From Candidatus Blautia intestinigallinarum (GTDB lineage: Bacteria; Bacillota; Clostridia; Lachnospirales; Lachnospiraceae), in contig DXIX01000002.1 of NCBI GenBank assembly GCA_019112635.1, positions 84,823 through 148,822 of the forward strand: DNA of 64,000 nucleotides, in the 5' to 3' direction. The translations under genes were made by a program, and so were the position numbers. Below, one piece after another: positions 42,822-52,526 of this stretch (position 1 is the stretch's first letter; every line of letters starts with the position of its first letter). The notes below the pieces were generated by a model, which was given only the letters and a program-made list of their open reading frames with translations, was not told the origin of the DNA and did no database searches.

Positions 42822-43603
42822 ACAGTACCGCCTCTTAATTCTTCCAGCATTTTCTTCTTGTCGGAGGCGCGCATCAAAGTCTCTCCGATAAGCACCGCAT
42901 CTGTGCCATTTTCATAGAGTTCTCTCATGTCCTGGGCTGTGCGTATTCCACTCTCGGACACAAAAGGGATTTCCCTGGGAACCATCTGCCGGAGCCGGAT
43001 ACTGTTTCGGATATCCACCTGAAAATTCGTGAGATCCCGGTTGTTGACTCCGACAATACGGGCATCACTTTTGAGTGCCCTCTCCACTTCTTCCTCACTG
43101 TGTGCCTCCACAAGAGCATCAAGTCCCAACTCAGCAGCCAGCTGTCCATAGGCTTTCAACTGTCCGTCATCCAGAATTCCACAAATCAGGAGGACTGCGC
43201 TGGCTCCCAGTTGTCTCGCCTCATAGATCATATACTCATCTACGGTAAAGTCTTTCCTCAGCACTGGAATCGAGACCTTGCGGGAAATCTCTTCCAGATA
43301 AGCATCCTGCCCCTGGAACCAGAAAGGCTCTGTCAGACAGGAGATAGCCGCTGCCCCCGCCTTCTCATACTCGCTCGCAATCTTTAGATAAGGAAAGTCT
43401 TCTGCGATCACACCCTTGGAGGGGGATGCTTTTTTGACCTCACAGATAAAGGACAGGCCCTCCCCAGTCAATGCCTTCCGAAAAGACGGTACTTGTACCG
43501 TATTCTCCTCCGCCGCTTTCCGCAGCGCAAAAAGAGGCTGGCTCTTTTTCTTCTCCTCCACTCTGAGCACCGTTCTCTTGGCAATCTCATTTAAAATGTT
43601 CAT
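42818..43603 (-). CDS. trpC: Indole-3-glycerol-phosphate synthase
   Basis: 261 residues; [13 protein letters not shown], the catalytic [30 protein letters not shown] and SESGI. Start ATG 43603 (MNILNEIAK) follows GGGAGAG. It overlaps the end of trpD by 17 nt. Confidence 0.97.
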   Translation of the reverse strand: MNILNEIAKRTVLRVEEKKKSQPLFALRKAAEENTVQVPSFRKALTGEGLSFICEVKKASPSKGVIAEDFPYLKIASEYEKAGAAAISCLTEPFWFQGQDAYLEEISRKVSIPVLRKDFTVDEYMIYEARQLGASAVLLICGILDDGQLKAYGQLAAELGLDALVEAHSEEEVERALKSDARIVGVNNRDLTNFQVDIRNSIRLRQMVPREIPFVSESGIRTAQDMRELYENGTDAVLIGETLMRASDKKKMLEELRGGTV

Positions 43604-44609
43604 GATTACTCTCCCTGATAAATTCTTCCAATTTCTTTGCCGCTGCCCCACTGTCAATCAACTGCTCCGCCATGCGAACCCCTTCTTCGATCGTCCCGGC
43701 TTTCTCCGTGATATACAGAGCAGCCCCCGCATTCATGCAGACTGCACAACGCTTTGCTCCCCGCTCAGATCCATCCAATATTGCTCTGGTGATTCCGGCA
43801 TTTTCCGCAGGAGTACCTCCCTCCAATTCTTCCTTTTTACAGCGGCTGTAGCCAAACTGCTCCGGAGTCAATTCATACGATTGAAACCATCCATTTCGAA
43901 TCTCGCATACCGTTGTGGGAGCACTCATGGAAATCTCATCCAGTTTGTCCTGTCCGTAGACAACCATTCCTCTTTTTACTCCCAGTTTGGCCATTACCTG
44001 GGCCAGCGGTTCCACAAGTTCTTCCTCATAGACGCCCATCAGTTCCATGTTGGCTCCCGCAGGATTGGACAGCGGTCCTAAAATATTGAATACTGTACGG
44101 ATTCCCAGCTCTTTTCGGATGGGTGCCACATACTTCATGGCAATGTGATAATTCTGCGCAAACAGGAAGCAGATATTGTCCTGGGTCAGAAGCTTTGCAC
44201 TGTGTTCTGGCGGAAGTGTGATCTTAACGCCCAGCGCTTCCAGAACATCTGCCGCACCGCATTTGGAAGATGCCGCCCGGTTTCCGTGTTTTGCCACCGG
44301 TACCCCTGCCGCGGCAATGACCAGGGCAGAAGTAGTGGAAATATTAAAAGAATTGGCCCCGTCTCCGCCGGTTCCTACAATCTCCAGCGCATCCACATTA
44401 TGGAGCAGCTTCACACAATGGGCTCTCATCCCGGCCGCTGAGGCTGTGATCTCATCAATGGTCTCCCCTTTCATGGATAATGCTGTCAGGTAGGCAGACA
44501 TCTGTACATCTGTAGCCCGTCCCTCCATAATCTCATTCATAACTTCTTCCGCTTCCTGATAGGAAAGGTCTTCTTTTTTTGCCAGTTTCATAATCGCTTC
44601 TCGAATCAT
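43587..44609 (-). CDS. trpD: Anthranilate phosphoribosyltransferase
   Basis: 340 residues; PRPP loop [62 protein letters not shown]. Stand-alone, not fused to trpG. ATG 44609 with GGAGGAAG upstream. Confidence 0.97.
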   Translation of the reverse strand: MIREAIMKLAKKEDLSYQEAEEVMNEIMEGRATDVQMSAYLTALSMKGETIDEITASAAGMRAHCVKLLHNVDALEIVGTGGDGANSFNISTTSALVIAAAGVPVAKHGNRAASSKCGAADVLEALGVKITLPPEHSAKLLTQDNICFLFAQNYHIAMKYVAPIRKELGIRTVFNILGPLSNPAGANMELMGVYEEELVEPLAQVMAKLGVKRGMVVYGQDKLDEISMSAPTTVCEIRNGWFQSYELTPEQFGYSRCKKEELEGGTPAENAGITRAILDGSERGAKRCAVCMNAGAALYITEKAGTIEEGVRMAEQLIDSGAAAKKLEEFIRESNHEHFK

Positions 44610-44658
44610 TTTTTTCTTCCTCCTGCACTGTTGAATTTATGTTAAGTTTTATTCGATT

Positions 44659-45234
44659 TCAGGCGTGAGCTACGCTTACAAAGTTTTCCAGAATCTTTTT
44701 TCCCATGGGAGTCATCACCGATTCCGGGTGAAACTGAATTCCATAGACTGGAGCACTCACATGTTCCACTGCCATAATCTCACCGTCATACGTCTTTGCC
44801 GTCACCTTCAGTTCGCTGGGCAAAGTTTTTGAATCTGCTGCCAGAGAGTGATATCTGGCTACTGTTACGGGATTTGTAAACCCACGAAACAAGACACTGT
44901 CCGCCTCTGTCTCCACCTTTGATGTCTTTCCGTGCATCAATTCTTTCGCATAAGTAATTTTCCCGCCGAAGGCTTCGCAGATAGCCTGATGCCCCAGACA
45001 TACTCCGAGAATTGGAATTTTCCCAGCAAAATGCCGGATTGCCGGAATGCAGATACCGGCCTGCGAAGGTCTTCCCGGTCCCGGAGACAAAATGATTGCT
45101 CCAGGGCTCATCTTCTCGATCTCTTCCAGAGAAACCGCATCGTTCCTTTTCACTTCGATCTGCGGACAGATACTTCCAGTCAATTGGTACAGATTATAGA
45201 CAAAGCTGTCATAATTGTCGATCATCAGAATCAT
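44659..45234 (-). CDS. trpG: Anthranilate synthase component II (glutamine amidotransferase)
   Basis: 191 residues; class I amidotransferase with nucleophile Cys in GVCLGHQAI, oxyanion SPGPGRPSQAG, and His/Glu in IQFHPESV. Supplies ammonia to TrpE. It overlaps trpE by 4 nt. It could also serve p-aminobenzoate synthesis, as in Bacillus. Confidence 0.96.
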   Translation of the reverse strand: MILMIDNYDSFVYNLYQLTGSICPQIEVKRNDAVSLEEIEKMSPGAIILSPGPGRPSQAGICIPAIRHFAGKIPILGVCLGHQAICEAFGGKITYAKELMHGKTSKVETEADSVLFRGFTNPVTVARYHSLAADSKTLPSELKVTAKTYDGEIMAVEHVSAPVYGIQFHPESVMTPMGKKILENFVSVAHA

Positions 45235-46715
45235 AGTCTGCCTCCATCCGCCATTTTCAGAGCTGCCACGACTGCTCTGGCTTTATTGATACATTCCTGG
45301 AATTCTTTTTCCGGCACACTGTCTGCCACAATTCCAGCTCCCGACTGCACACAGACTCTTCCATTTTTCTTATATGCCAGACGGATGGAAATACATACAT
45401 CCATATTTCCGGTCAAGTCCAGATACCCAATGGCTCCGCCGTAGATTCCTCTTTTCTCCTCTTCCAGTTCCCGGATAATCTGACAGGCTCGAATCTTCGG
45501 CGCCCCTGACAGGGTTCCTGCCGGCAGCACTGCCTCCACTGCATCCAGGGCATCTTTGTCCTCCCGGATCTCTCCGGCCACTGTGGAACCAATATGCATC
45601 ACATGGGAGAAACGTTCAATTCCCATATACTGCTCTACCTTCACCGTTCCCAGTCTGCTGATTTTTCCCAGATCATTTCTCCCCAGGTCCACCAACATAT
45701 TGTGTTCTGCCAGTTCTTTCTCATCCTTGAGGAGCTCTCGTTCCAGCTCCTGGTCCTCCTGGGTGGTCTTTCCTCTCGGTCTGGTGCCTGCCAGCGGAAA
45801 TGTGTGAAGGGTTCCGTCTTCCAGCTTGACCAATGTCTCCGGGGAAGCGCCTGCCACTTCAATGTCGTCACTGGAAAAATAAAACATATACGGTGACGGG
45901 TTGGTGGTCCGCAGAACCCGGTAAGTGTCAAACAGACTGCCTTCGGCTCTTGCCCTGAGGGGATTGGACAGAACTACCTGGAAAATGTCTCCCTCCCGAA
46001 TATAATGTTTGGCCCTCTCCACCATCTCACAGTAGCGTTCCCTGGAATAGGCCGGTTTCATCTCCTCTTTCAATCGAAGAGGCTTGAAGTCCGCGCGTGC
46101 CTGGCTGTTCAGCAGCCTTTCCATATCCTCCAGATCCCTGCGTGCCTTCCTGTAGGAATTCTCCAAATCTTCTGGATACACGCCCGCAATCAAAATCAGT
46201 TTCTGCCGGTAATGGTCAAAAGCTATTACTCTGTCAAACAGCATCAGATCCACATCCCGGAAGGAATCTTCTCCTTTTTCTTCCCGCAGGATGGGCTCTG
46301 CGTATTTCAGATAATCATAGGAAAAATATCCCACCAGTCCTCCTGTAAACGTGGGAAAACCATCCAGTTTGGGGCTTTTGTATTTCTTAAGGATCTCTCT
46401 TATCTTTTCACTTGGATTTTCTGTGAACTCCTCTTCTTCTGACTGTGCCATATCCTCAGAAAGATGCCGGATCCTCATTTTTCCATCCACGCAGGTGAGC
46501 TCCAGAATCGGTGAATATCCCAGAAAAGAATACCGTCCCCACGTTTCATCCTGGTATGCGCTCTCCAGCAGATAACAATGTCTGCTGGCAGCTCTCAAAA
46601 TTCTCATCACCTCAATAGGGGTGAAACGGTCTGCCAAAATTTCTCTGCGGACTGGAATTCTTCCATACTGTCCGGATTCCGCAAGTTTTTTAATTTCGTC
46701 GAATGTTGGAATCAT
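45231..46715 (-). CDS. trpE: Anthranilate synthase component I
   Basis: 494 residues; chorismate-binding domain with EGDIFQVVLSNPL, SPETLVKLEDG, PLAGTRPRG, DLGRNDLGK, GTLSGAPKIRA, GAGIVADS. ATG 46715 with GGAGGAG upstream. First structural gene behind the T-box; TrpE is probably also feedback-inhibited by tryptophan through its N-terminal domain. Confidence 0.97.
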   Translation of the reverse strand: MIPTFDEIKKLAESGQYGRIPVRREILADRFTPIEVMRILRAASRHCYLLESAYQDETWGRYSFLGYSPILELTCVDGKMRIRHLSEDMAQSEEEEFTENPSEKIREILKKYKSPKLDGFPTFTGGLVGYFSYDYLKYAEPILREEKGEDSFRDVDLMLFDRVIAFDHYRQKLILIAGVYPEDLENSYRKARRDLEDMERLLNSQARADFKPLRLKEEMKPAYSRERYCEMVERAKHYIREGDIFQVVLSNPLRARAEGSLFDTYRVLRTTNPSPYMFYFSSDDIEVAGASPETLVKLEDGTLHTFPLAGTRPRGKTTQEDQELERELLKDEKELAEHNMLVDLGRNDLGKISRLGTVKVEQYMGIERFSHVMHIGSTVAGEIREDKDALDAVEAVLPAGTLSGAPKIRACQIIRELEEEKRGIYGGAIGYLDLTGNMDVCISIRLAYKKNGRVCVQSGAGIVADSVPEKEFQECINKARAVVAALKMADGGRL

Positions 46716-46781
46716 AATCTCCTCCTGTCTGACCACCTGGCGAAAAAGGAACTTTTCCGTTACTTGCTGGGTTTATCGCAC

Positions 46782-47068
46782 AAAAAAAGTCCTCGACAGA
46801 ATACACTTCTGTCAAGGACGGAAACACACTTCTCCGCGGTGCCACCTTGATTCACAAAGCTTCACTTTGCGCACTTACTAAGATACTATCATATCCCTGG
46901 CAACTGACGTATGCCTCCACGTCGCAGAATACTCAGGTCTCCCCTTTGACTGCGCCCTCAGCGGTCCATTTGGCAGCCTGCTTTTCGATCCGGCTCTCAC
47001 CTTCCCGGACTCTCTGTGCGCGCACAACTACTTTGATCTCCGCTTCAACGGTTTATCTTATAAAATTT
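46782..47068 (-). promoter_or_regulatory. Tryptophan T-box riboswitch upstream of trpE
   Basis: On the minus strand: stem I region with AGAGAGTC, a candidate specifier TGG (in CAAATGGACCG, about 46968), and the conserved antiterminator box AAGGTGGCACCGCG (about 46835-46849). An intrinsic terminator follows (GTCCTTGACAGA / TCTGTCGAGGAC arms, 46788-46820) with T7. Uncharged tRNA-Trp should base-pair with the box and the specifier to prevent termination. The UGG specifier matches the operon's product. Confidence 0.92.
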
Positions 47069-47074
47069 TAGGTT

Positions 47075-47104
47075 ATTATACTCCTGTACTCCTTTTTCTG
47101 TCAA
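47075..47104 (-). promoter_or_regulatory. Promoter of the trp operon
   Basis: Minus strand -35 TTGACA (47099-47104), 18-nt spacer, -10 TATAAT (47075-47080), just ahead of the T-box leader. Confidence 0.8.
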
Positions 47105-47229
47105 CACTTTTTTTCTTTTGTGTATAAATTTTCATATCTCTTACATTTTTTTCATATATTGCGAAAACAAGCATCCGGGGGATTCCTCCATTGACTCGAC
47201 AGATCCAGATTTTCCGGGAATAATTTTTC

Positions 47230-47275
47230 TTGACTTTGTATATGTGCTCTCGTATAATGAGTCTGAAATCAGACT
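47230..47275 (+). promoter_or_regulatory. Promoter and start-site palindrome of the second MATE gene
   Basis: -35 TTGACT (47230-47235), 17-nt spacer, -10 TATAAT (47253-47258). Immediately downstream lies AGTCTG-AAAT-CAGACT (47260-47275), an inverted repeat at the expected start of transcription that could be an operator or a 5'-end hairpin. Confidence 0.7.
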
Positions 47276-47293
47276 ATTGAGAGGGGAAATTTT

Positions 47294-47338
47294 ATGAAAA
47301 CATTCATTTTTTACGCAGGATGGGGAAAACGTAAATGA
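47294..47338 (+). CDS. 14-residue leader ORF overlapping the MATE start
   Basis: ATG 47294 follows GAGGGGA by 6 nt and encodes MKTFIFYAGWGKRK before TGA at 47336-47338. That stop overlaps the MATE start ATG at 47335 (ATGA). It has a better ribosome site than the MATE gene and sits between promoter and transporter. It may couple MATE translation to that of the leader, or mediate drug-dependent stalling. No homologue is recognised. Confidence 0.5.
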   Translation: MKTFIFYAGWGKRK

Positions 47339-48633
47339 ACGCACGAAGATCCTTCTTTCAGTACGTGATCCCCTCCATGCTGGCGTTCGCTCTCTCCGGT
47401 GTCTACGCAATCGCAGACGGATTTTTCGTGGGTAATGCCCTGGGTGACAATGCTTTAGCTGCCATCAATGTGGCTTATCCGCTAACGGCTTTTTTGCAGG
47501 CTGTGGGAACCGGAATCGGTATGGGCGGCGCTATCGAATATTCGATTCAGATCGGAAAAGGAAATCATCAGGAAGCCCGGAAGTATTACGGCATGGCCTT
47601 GATTCTTCTTGGCATCGCCAGTGTACTGCTGACACTCCTATACTTGACCGGTGCCTCTTATGTTTTAGGCCTTTTTGGAGCCACCGGAGATATTTTTACT
47701 CTCGGAAAAGAATACCTGCTCTATATCAGTTTCGGCGCGGTCTTCCAGATTGTGGGAACCGGACTGGTACCTCTGATTCGAAATATGGGAGGAGCGGTTA
47801 TAGCCATGGCAGCAATGATCATCGGTTTTCTGACCAATATTCTTCTGGATTACCTGTTTGTCTGGGTTTTCCCCTGGGGAATGATGGGTGCGGCTGTGGC
47901 CACCGCCATCGGACAGGCCATGACTTTCCTGGTATGTGTGGGTTTCTTCGTATTCAAACGGCAAAAACCTTCTCTCCATTTCGAAAAGAAAGCTCTGACC
48001 TACACCCGCAGAATCATAGGCGTGGGACTGTCTCCGTTTGGACTCACCTTCTCCCCGAACATCACCTTGATTCTCATCAATAAGAGTGCAGCGTTGGTGG
48101 GCGGCAGCCTGGCAGTTACCTGTTATGCCCCCATCAGTTACATCTGTTCCATCATTATCCTTCTGATGCAGGGTGTCAGTGATGGCAGTCAGCCTTTAAT
48201 CAGTCTGACTTACGGAGAAGGTAAGATTTCTCTCACCAGGACCTACCGGAATATGGCTTACCAATTTTCACTGATTGTGGCAGCTCTGTGTATGGCAGCT
48301 CTGTTTTTCCTTCGCGGATACACTGCTGTCCTGTTCGGAGCCTCAGAAAATATCAGCCAGCAAGTGGGACAGATCCTTCCCATTTTCCTGTGCGGATTTT
48401 TGTTCATCAGCATATCCCGTGTATCGACTGCTTATTTTTACGCCACAAGAAAAAATATCTGGGCTTATATCCTGATTTACGGGGAACCGGTCTCCCTCCT
48501 TTTGCTTCTTCTTTTTATGCCTTCTTTGACAGGAGGGATCAGCGGCACCTGGATTTCTGTTCCTCTGTCCCAGTTCACTGCCGCTGTCATCAGTGTTATC
48601 CTGATTCTTCGTGACCGAAATTCTGATTTTTGA
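47335..48633 (+). CDS. MATE-family efflux transporter (second)
   Basis: 432 residues, twelve helices, two MatE repeats. The start MNARRSFFQYVIPSMLAFALSGVYAIADGFFVGNALGD corresponds well to family N-termini, supporting ATG 47335. The second repeat contains FGLTFSPNITLILINKSAA and MQGVSDGSQPLISLTYGEG. Substrate unknown. Translationally coupled to the 14-residue leader ORF. Confidence 0.92.
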   Translation: MNARRSFFQYVIPSMLAFALSGVYAIADGFFVGNALGDNALAAINVAYPLTAFLQAVGTGIGMGGAIEYSIQIGKGNHQEARKYYGMALILLGIASVLLTLLYLTGASYVLGLFGATGDIFTLGKEYLLYISFGAVFQIVGTGLVPLIRNMGGAVIAMAAMIIGFLTNILLDYLFVWVFPWGMMGAAVATAIGQAMTFLVCVGFFVFKRQKPSLHFEKKALTYTRRIIGVGLSPFGLTFSPNITLILINKSAALVGGSLAVTCYAPISYICSIIILLMQGVSDGSQPLISLTYGEGKISLTRTYRNMAYQFSLIVAALCMAALFFLRGYTAVLFGASENISQQVGQILPIFLCGFLFISISRVSTAYFYATRKNIWAYILIYGEPVSLLLLLLFMPSLTGGISGTWISVPLSQFTAAVISVILILRDRNSDF

Positions 48634-48656
48634 CAAGAAATATCTGTGTGACAGAA

Positions 48657-48696
48657 AATGCCGCTCCATCGTGGAAGCCCATGATGGAACGGCATT
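48657..48696. terminator. Bidirectional terminator
   Basis: 14-nt arms AATGCCGCTCCATC / GATGGAACGGCATT (one mismatch) between convergent genes, with T-rich and A-rich flanks. Confidence 0.8.
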
Positions 48697-48709
48697 ACTT
48701 TTATAGTTC

Positions 48710-49648
48710 TTATTTTTTCTTTTTTTCTCCTTTTTCCTGAGCAATCTCCTTTAACTCTGACAGAGCAGAGGCAAATTTTTTGGAAGTAATCGATGGATGG
48801 GATTTCAACATACTTCTTCTGTAATATCCCAGCCTCTCTCTCAACAAGCTGCGCCGCTCCCGGATCACAATATACTTTCTGCGGATCTGATCAATCTCAT
48901 CCCGGAACTGCTCCAAATTCTTTCTGGGACCGGAATCTTCCCTCTCCCGCGTCTGGAGGATCTCCAGCCTCGTCTTGATTCCCTGCAGCATCTCACCCAC
49001 ATAAGGCAGGTTCTGAATCTCTTCCTTCTTCTCTGCCATCTTTGGCCCGGCAAAAGCGATCATCGCGTCCAGACGGCCCTGCATTCTCTCCATCTCCTCT
49101 TTTACCCGTGTCATCTTCTCCAACATAGCACGGATGTCCAAAGCTGCTCTGAAAGACAGAGCCATATCGGCAGTCACATAGACCGTCAGAACTGCTGTCA
49201 GAATATCCTGCACCGTCTGATTGATAGACAGAACCAGATGTTCCACAGGTTCATGGACAATCCGGAGCATGACAATGGTCAGAAATCCCCAGGCCAGAGA
49301 GGTCCCCAGACATACATATCCATGCAGATTAAATGGGTTATTGCTGTAATCCCAGTACCGCACTTTGAACAAAGCCTCCATACAGGCTCCTGTGATATAC
49401 TCCAGAACCGTGGCTGCCGCAGCTCCAAAGATGAAAGACAGAATCAGACTGTCTCTCACCGGAATGGTCACAAACAGCAATAAGACTGCCCCGGATCCGT
49501 ACAGAGGAAGAAAAGGTCCTCTCATAAACCCCCGGTTTACAAATTTTTTCTTCTGAATGGACACATAGGAAGACTCTATACACCAGCCAAAAAAGCTATA
49601 GATATAAAAAAAGAGAAGCCACTGTGTCAGATTATACTCAAAATCCAC
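48710..49648 (-). CDS. CmpB-like membrane protein (putative ABC transporter, type IV family)
   Basis: 312 residues. Five to six N-terminal helices with the family pattern WLLFFYIYSFFGWCIES, NRGFMRGPFLPLYGSGA, YITGACMEALFKVRYWDYS and NLHGYVCLG. Then a long charged coiled-coil tail (about 175-312). Widespread in Clostridia; function unproven despite the family name. The start is GTG at 49648, with GAGGGA about 7 nt upstream. Confidence 0.85.
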   Translation of the reverse strand: MDFEYNLTQWLLFFYIYSFFGWCIESSYVSIQKKKFVNRGFMRGPFLPLYGSGAVLLLFVTIPVRDSLILSFIFGAAAATVLEYITGACMEALFKVRYWDYSNNPFNLHGYVCLGTSLAWGFLTIVMLRIVHEPVEHLVLSINQTVQDILTAVLTVYVTADMALSFRAALDIRAMLEKMTRVKEEMERMQGRLDAMIAFAGPKMAEKKEEIQNLPYVGEMLQGIKTRLEILQTREREDSGPRKNLEQFRDEIDQIRRKYIVIRERRSLLRERLGYYRRSMLKSHPSITSKKFASALSELKEIAQEKGEKKKK

Positions 49649-49662
49649 TCTTTTTCCCTCGC

Positions 49663-50175
49663 TTATAAAATCTCAATCTGACAGACCTGCATAGCTTTCA
49701 ACGCATTGTCGTGGCTCTGAGGAGTCACTCCGGCACAGCAAGATGGATCCACACAGATTCGTACTTCCGGCATCTTCGCCTTCAAAATCAAGGCATTTGA
49801 AATCACACAAATATCCGTACAAAGCCCCGCCAGTTCAATCTCTTCAAGATCTTTTATGGTATTTAAATACTCTGCAAGCTCAAGAGATCCAAAAGCCGGC
49901 TTATCCACGATTCTTTCCCCTTCTTGATACAGTCCCCCTGCAATCTGCCACCCCTTTGTTCCGAAGATACAATGGGGAACAGGAAGTTTCTGCCCTTCCT
50001 GGGTATCCAAATAATTCTCCTGATGGGTATCTCTGGTAAACACCACCAGATTGCCCTCGCCGCGGTATCTTTGTATCTTCTCCCGAACTTTCGGGACAAT
50101 TGCTTTTGCCTCCTTCGTACCCAGAGCTCCATCAATAAAATCGTTCTGCATATCAATCACTGCCAATACTTTCAT
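49663..50175 (-). CDS. Isochorismatase-family cysteine hydrolase (PncA-like)
   Basis: 170 residues. Catalytic Asp in AVIDMQNDF, Lys in RIVDKPAFGS and Cys in LAGLCTDICVISNAL; DTHQENY supplies metal-site-like residues. Most like nicotinamidases, which convert nicotinamide to nicotinate; other amidases of the fold are possible. It is 14 nt before the CmpB-like gene and probably co-transcribed with it. Confidence 0.85.
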   Translation of the reverse strand: MKVLAVIDMQNDFIDGALGTKEAKAIVPKVREKIQRYRGEGNLVVFTRDTHQENYLDTQEGQKLPVPHCIFGTKGWQIAGGLYQEGERIVDKPAFGSLELAEYLNTIKDLEEIELAGLCTDICVISNALILKAKMPEVRICVDPSCCAGVTPQSHDNALKAMQVCQIEIL

Positions 50176-50299
50176 CTTGCTATCCTCCTTATCTTACGTC
50201 TCCGGTTCCTATGGCGGAAGTATATCACAAATTTCTCAACTTGCGAAGAACCTAATTTTTTGTTAAACTTAAATTGTAATTTTGGAAAGGACTGATTGA

Positions 50300-51061
50300 A
50301 TGACTCAAGTTTTAGATCAATATCTGCAGGAACATTCTCATTTCGCCCTTGCATTCTCTGGTGGTGTAGATTCTGCTTATCTGCTCTACGCAGCCGTACA
50401 AAATCACTGTGACGTGACTGCGTATTTCGTAAAAACCCCATTTCAGCCAGAATTTGAACTTCGCGATGCCCAAAAACTTTCCCGACAGCTGAACGCTTCT
50501 CTGAAAATCATCACATTGAATGTATTGGAAGATCCGGTCATCGCCTCCAATCCGGCTAACCGGTGTTATTACTGCAAAAAAGCTCTGTTCCATGCTCTGG
50601 CGGACCAGGCTGTCAAAGACGGATATTCTGTCATTTTCGATGGAACAAATGCCTCTGACCAGGCAGATGACCGCCCCGGAATGAAGGCTCTCGCCGAATT
50701 GAATGTCCGCTCCCCTCTGCGGGAATGCCGCCTCACCAAACAGGAGATACGACGCCTCTCCCGGGAAGCAGGGCTGTTCACCTATGATAAACCGTCCTAT
50801 GCCTGTCTCGCCACCCGAATTCCGTCCGGCTCCCTCATCACCTCTGAGTTACTGTCTGCCATTGAAAACGCCGAACAAAAGCTTTCCGTACTTGGCTACC
50901 GTGATTTTCGCATTCGTGTCTTCCACGGATACGCCAGGCTGCAGCTTCTAGAATCTCAATTTTCCCAGGCTATAGAACAAAGAACTCTGCTGAACCAGCT
51001 TCTCGCTCAGGATTTCGAGGGAGTTCTGCTGGATTTGACACCAAGAAAAGGAGATGACTAA
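50300..51061 (+). CDS. larE: ATP-dependent sacrificial sulfur transferase LarE
   Basis: Donates sulfur to the nickel-pincer nucleotide cofactor. 253 residues; PP-loop FSGGVDSAYLL, RCYYCKKALF, DGTNASDQADDRPG, and YACLATRIPSG. Cys169 in the last probably corresponds to the cysteine that loses its sulfur in the Lactobacillus enzyme. The extra CxxC in CYYC leaves open a cluster-using variant. It overlaps larC by one base (TAATG). No larA or larB is in the window. Confidence 0.93.
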   Translation: MTQVLDQYLQEHSHFALAFSGGVDSAYLLYAAVQNHCDVTAYFVKTPFQPEFELRDAQKLSRQLNASLKIITLNVLEDPVIASNPANRCYYCKKALFHALADQAVKDGYSVIFDGTNASDQADDRPGMKALAELNVRSPLRECRLTKQEIRRLSREAGLFTYDKPSYACLATRIPSGSLITSELLSAIENAEQKLSVLGYRDFRIRVFHGYARLQLLESQFSQAIEQRTLLNQLLAQDFEGVLLDLTPRKGDD

Positions 51062-52356
51062 TGAAAACATTATATCTTGAATGTAAAATGGGAGCCTCCG
51101 GAGATATGCTCCTGGGTGCCCTTCTGGACCTGATTCCCGACAAAGACCGATGGATCCAAAAATTTAATCAGATTGGAATTCCTCACATGCAGGCTCAATG
51201 GAAGACGGATGCCAGGTGCGGCATATCCGGAACCCATGTCTCAATCTACATAAACGGACAGGAAGAGCACAGCGAGGATCTTCCCGGAACGCCAGAACCA
51301 CCACACAGGGAGCCTCATTCTCAGCACAGCCATGAACATCACGAAGATGGAGTACATCCTCAGGAAAAGGCTCATCACTATCATCCCCACACTCACAGTA
51401 CCCTGAAATCCGTCCATCATATTATTGACTCTCTGGACATCCCAGAGAATGTCCGCCAAAAGGCAAAGAAAATCTATCAGACTCTGGCAAACGCTGAGGC
51501 CGCTGTCCATGGCCATCCGGTTGAAAAGATCCATTTTCATGAAGTAGGAGAACTGGATGCCATCGCAGACATTGTCGGTACCTGCATGCTTCTGGACGAA
51601 CTGGCACCGGACCGGATTCTCGCCTCCCCCATTCACGTGGGAAGCGGACAGGTGCATTGCGCCCATGGAATTCTTCCCGTCCCGGCCCCGGCCACCGCAA
51701 GACTGCTGCAGGGCATTCCCTTCTACAGCGGAACCATCTCAGGAGAGCTGTGTACTCCCACTGGCGCGGCACTGCTGCGCTCTTTTGTGGAAGAGTTCAC
51801 AGATCATCCGGTTATCCAGTATGACCGTCTTGGCTGCGGTCTTGGTACAAAAGAATTGCCTGCTGCGAACATTCTGCGGGCTTTCTGGCAGGATCATTCC
51901 TCTTCTTTGCACCATTCCAGCCAGACTATCGCAGAGCTGCGTTGTTCTCTGGATGATATGTCTGCGGAAGCCATTGGCTATGCCCAGGAAATCCTGTTGA
52001 ATGCCGGTGCCCTGGATGTGTTTACGGCTCCTATTCAGATGAAAAAGAACCGTCCCGGTACTCTTCTGTGTGTGTCCTGCCGTCCTGAACAGACGGAAGA
52101 GATGGCGAAACTGATACTGACTCACACGACCACTGCCGGAGTCCGAAAACTTCTCTATGACCGTTATACTCTGGACTATTATTTTACAGAAAAACAGACG
52201 CCCTATGGTAAAATCCGTCTGAAACACTACAAGGGATATGGAATTGAAAAAATAAAACCAGAATATCAGGATGTGGCCGAAGCTGCCGCAAAAGCGCAGA
52301 TTTCCTATGAAACCGTATTTCATTCAGCAATTTCTGAGGAAAATTCACCTGAATAG
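51061..52356 (+). CDS. larC: Nickel-insertion protein LarC
   Basis: CTP-dependent cyclometallase that inserts nickel into the pincer cofactor. 431 residues in one uninterrupted frame (in Lactobacillus it is made by frameshifting of larC1/larC2). N-terminus YLECKMGASGDMLLGALLDL; a histidine-rich segment at about 78-118 (HSQHSHEHHEDG, HHYHPHTHS) likely binds nickel; KIHFHEVGELDAIADIVG and TPTGAALL follow. Acts with LarE; the client enzyme is unknown. Confidence 0.94.
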   Translation: MKTLYLECKMGASGDMLLGALLDLIPDKDRWIQKFNQIGIPHMQAQWKTDARCGISGTHVSIYINGQEEHSEDLPGTPEPPHREPHSQHSHEHHEDGVHPQEKAHHYHPHTHSTLKSVHHIIDSLDIPENVRQKAKKIYQTLANAEAAVHGHPVEKIHFHEVGELDAIADIVGTCMLLDELAPDRILASPIHVGSGQVHCAHGILPVPAPATARLLQGIPFYSGTISGELCTPTGAALLRSFVEEFTDHPVIQYDRLGCGLGTKELPAANILRAFWQDHSSSLHHSSQTIAELRCSLDDMSAEAIGYAQEILLNAGALDVFTAPIQMKKNRPGTLLCVSCRPEQTEEMAKLILTHTTTAGVRKLLYDRYTLDYYFTEKQTPYGKIRLKHYKGYGIEKIKPEYQDVAEAAAKAQISYETVFHSAISEENSPE

Positions 52357-52526
52357 CATTAATTATCCTATTTTTTTATTTTTTTATGATTTATTTACTG
52401 TTTATTCACATTTTATTGCCGAAAAATTTGTTACAATAAATTATATTTACATTTTTTCACTTCAGCAAACCGGGGGCAGTTGGTGAAATAATATGTAATT
52501 TGAATAATTTGCAAAGGAGTGTCAGC

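Noticed and set aside
51061..52356. Programmed frameshift in larC as in Lactobacillus
   Set aside because: The gene is one uninterrupted frame covering both halves.
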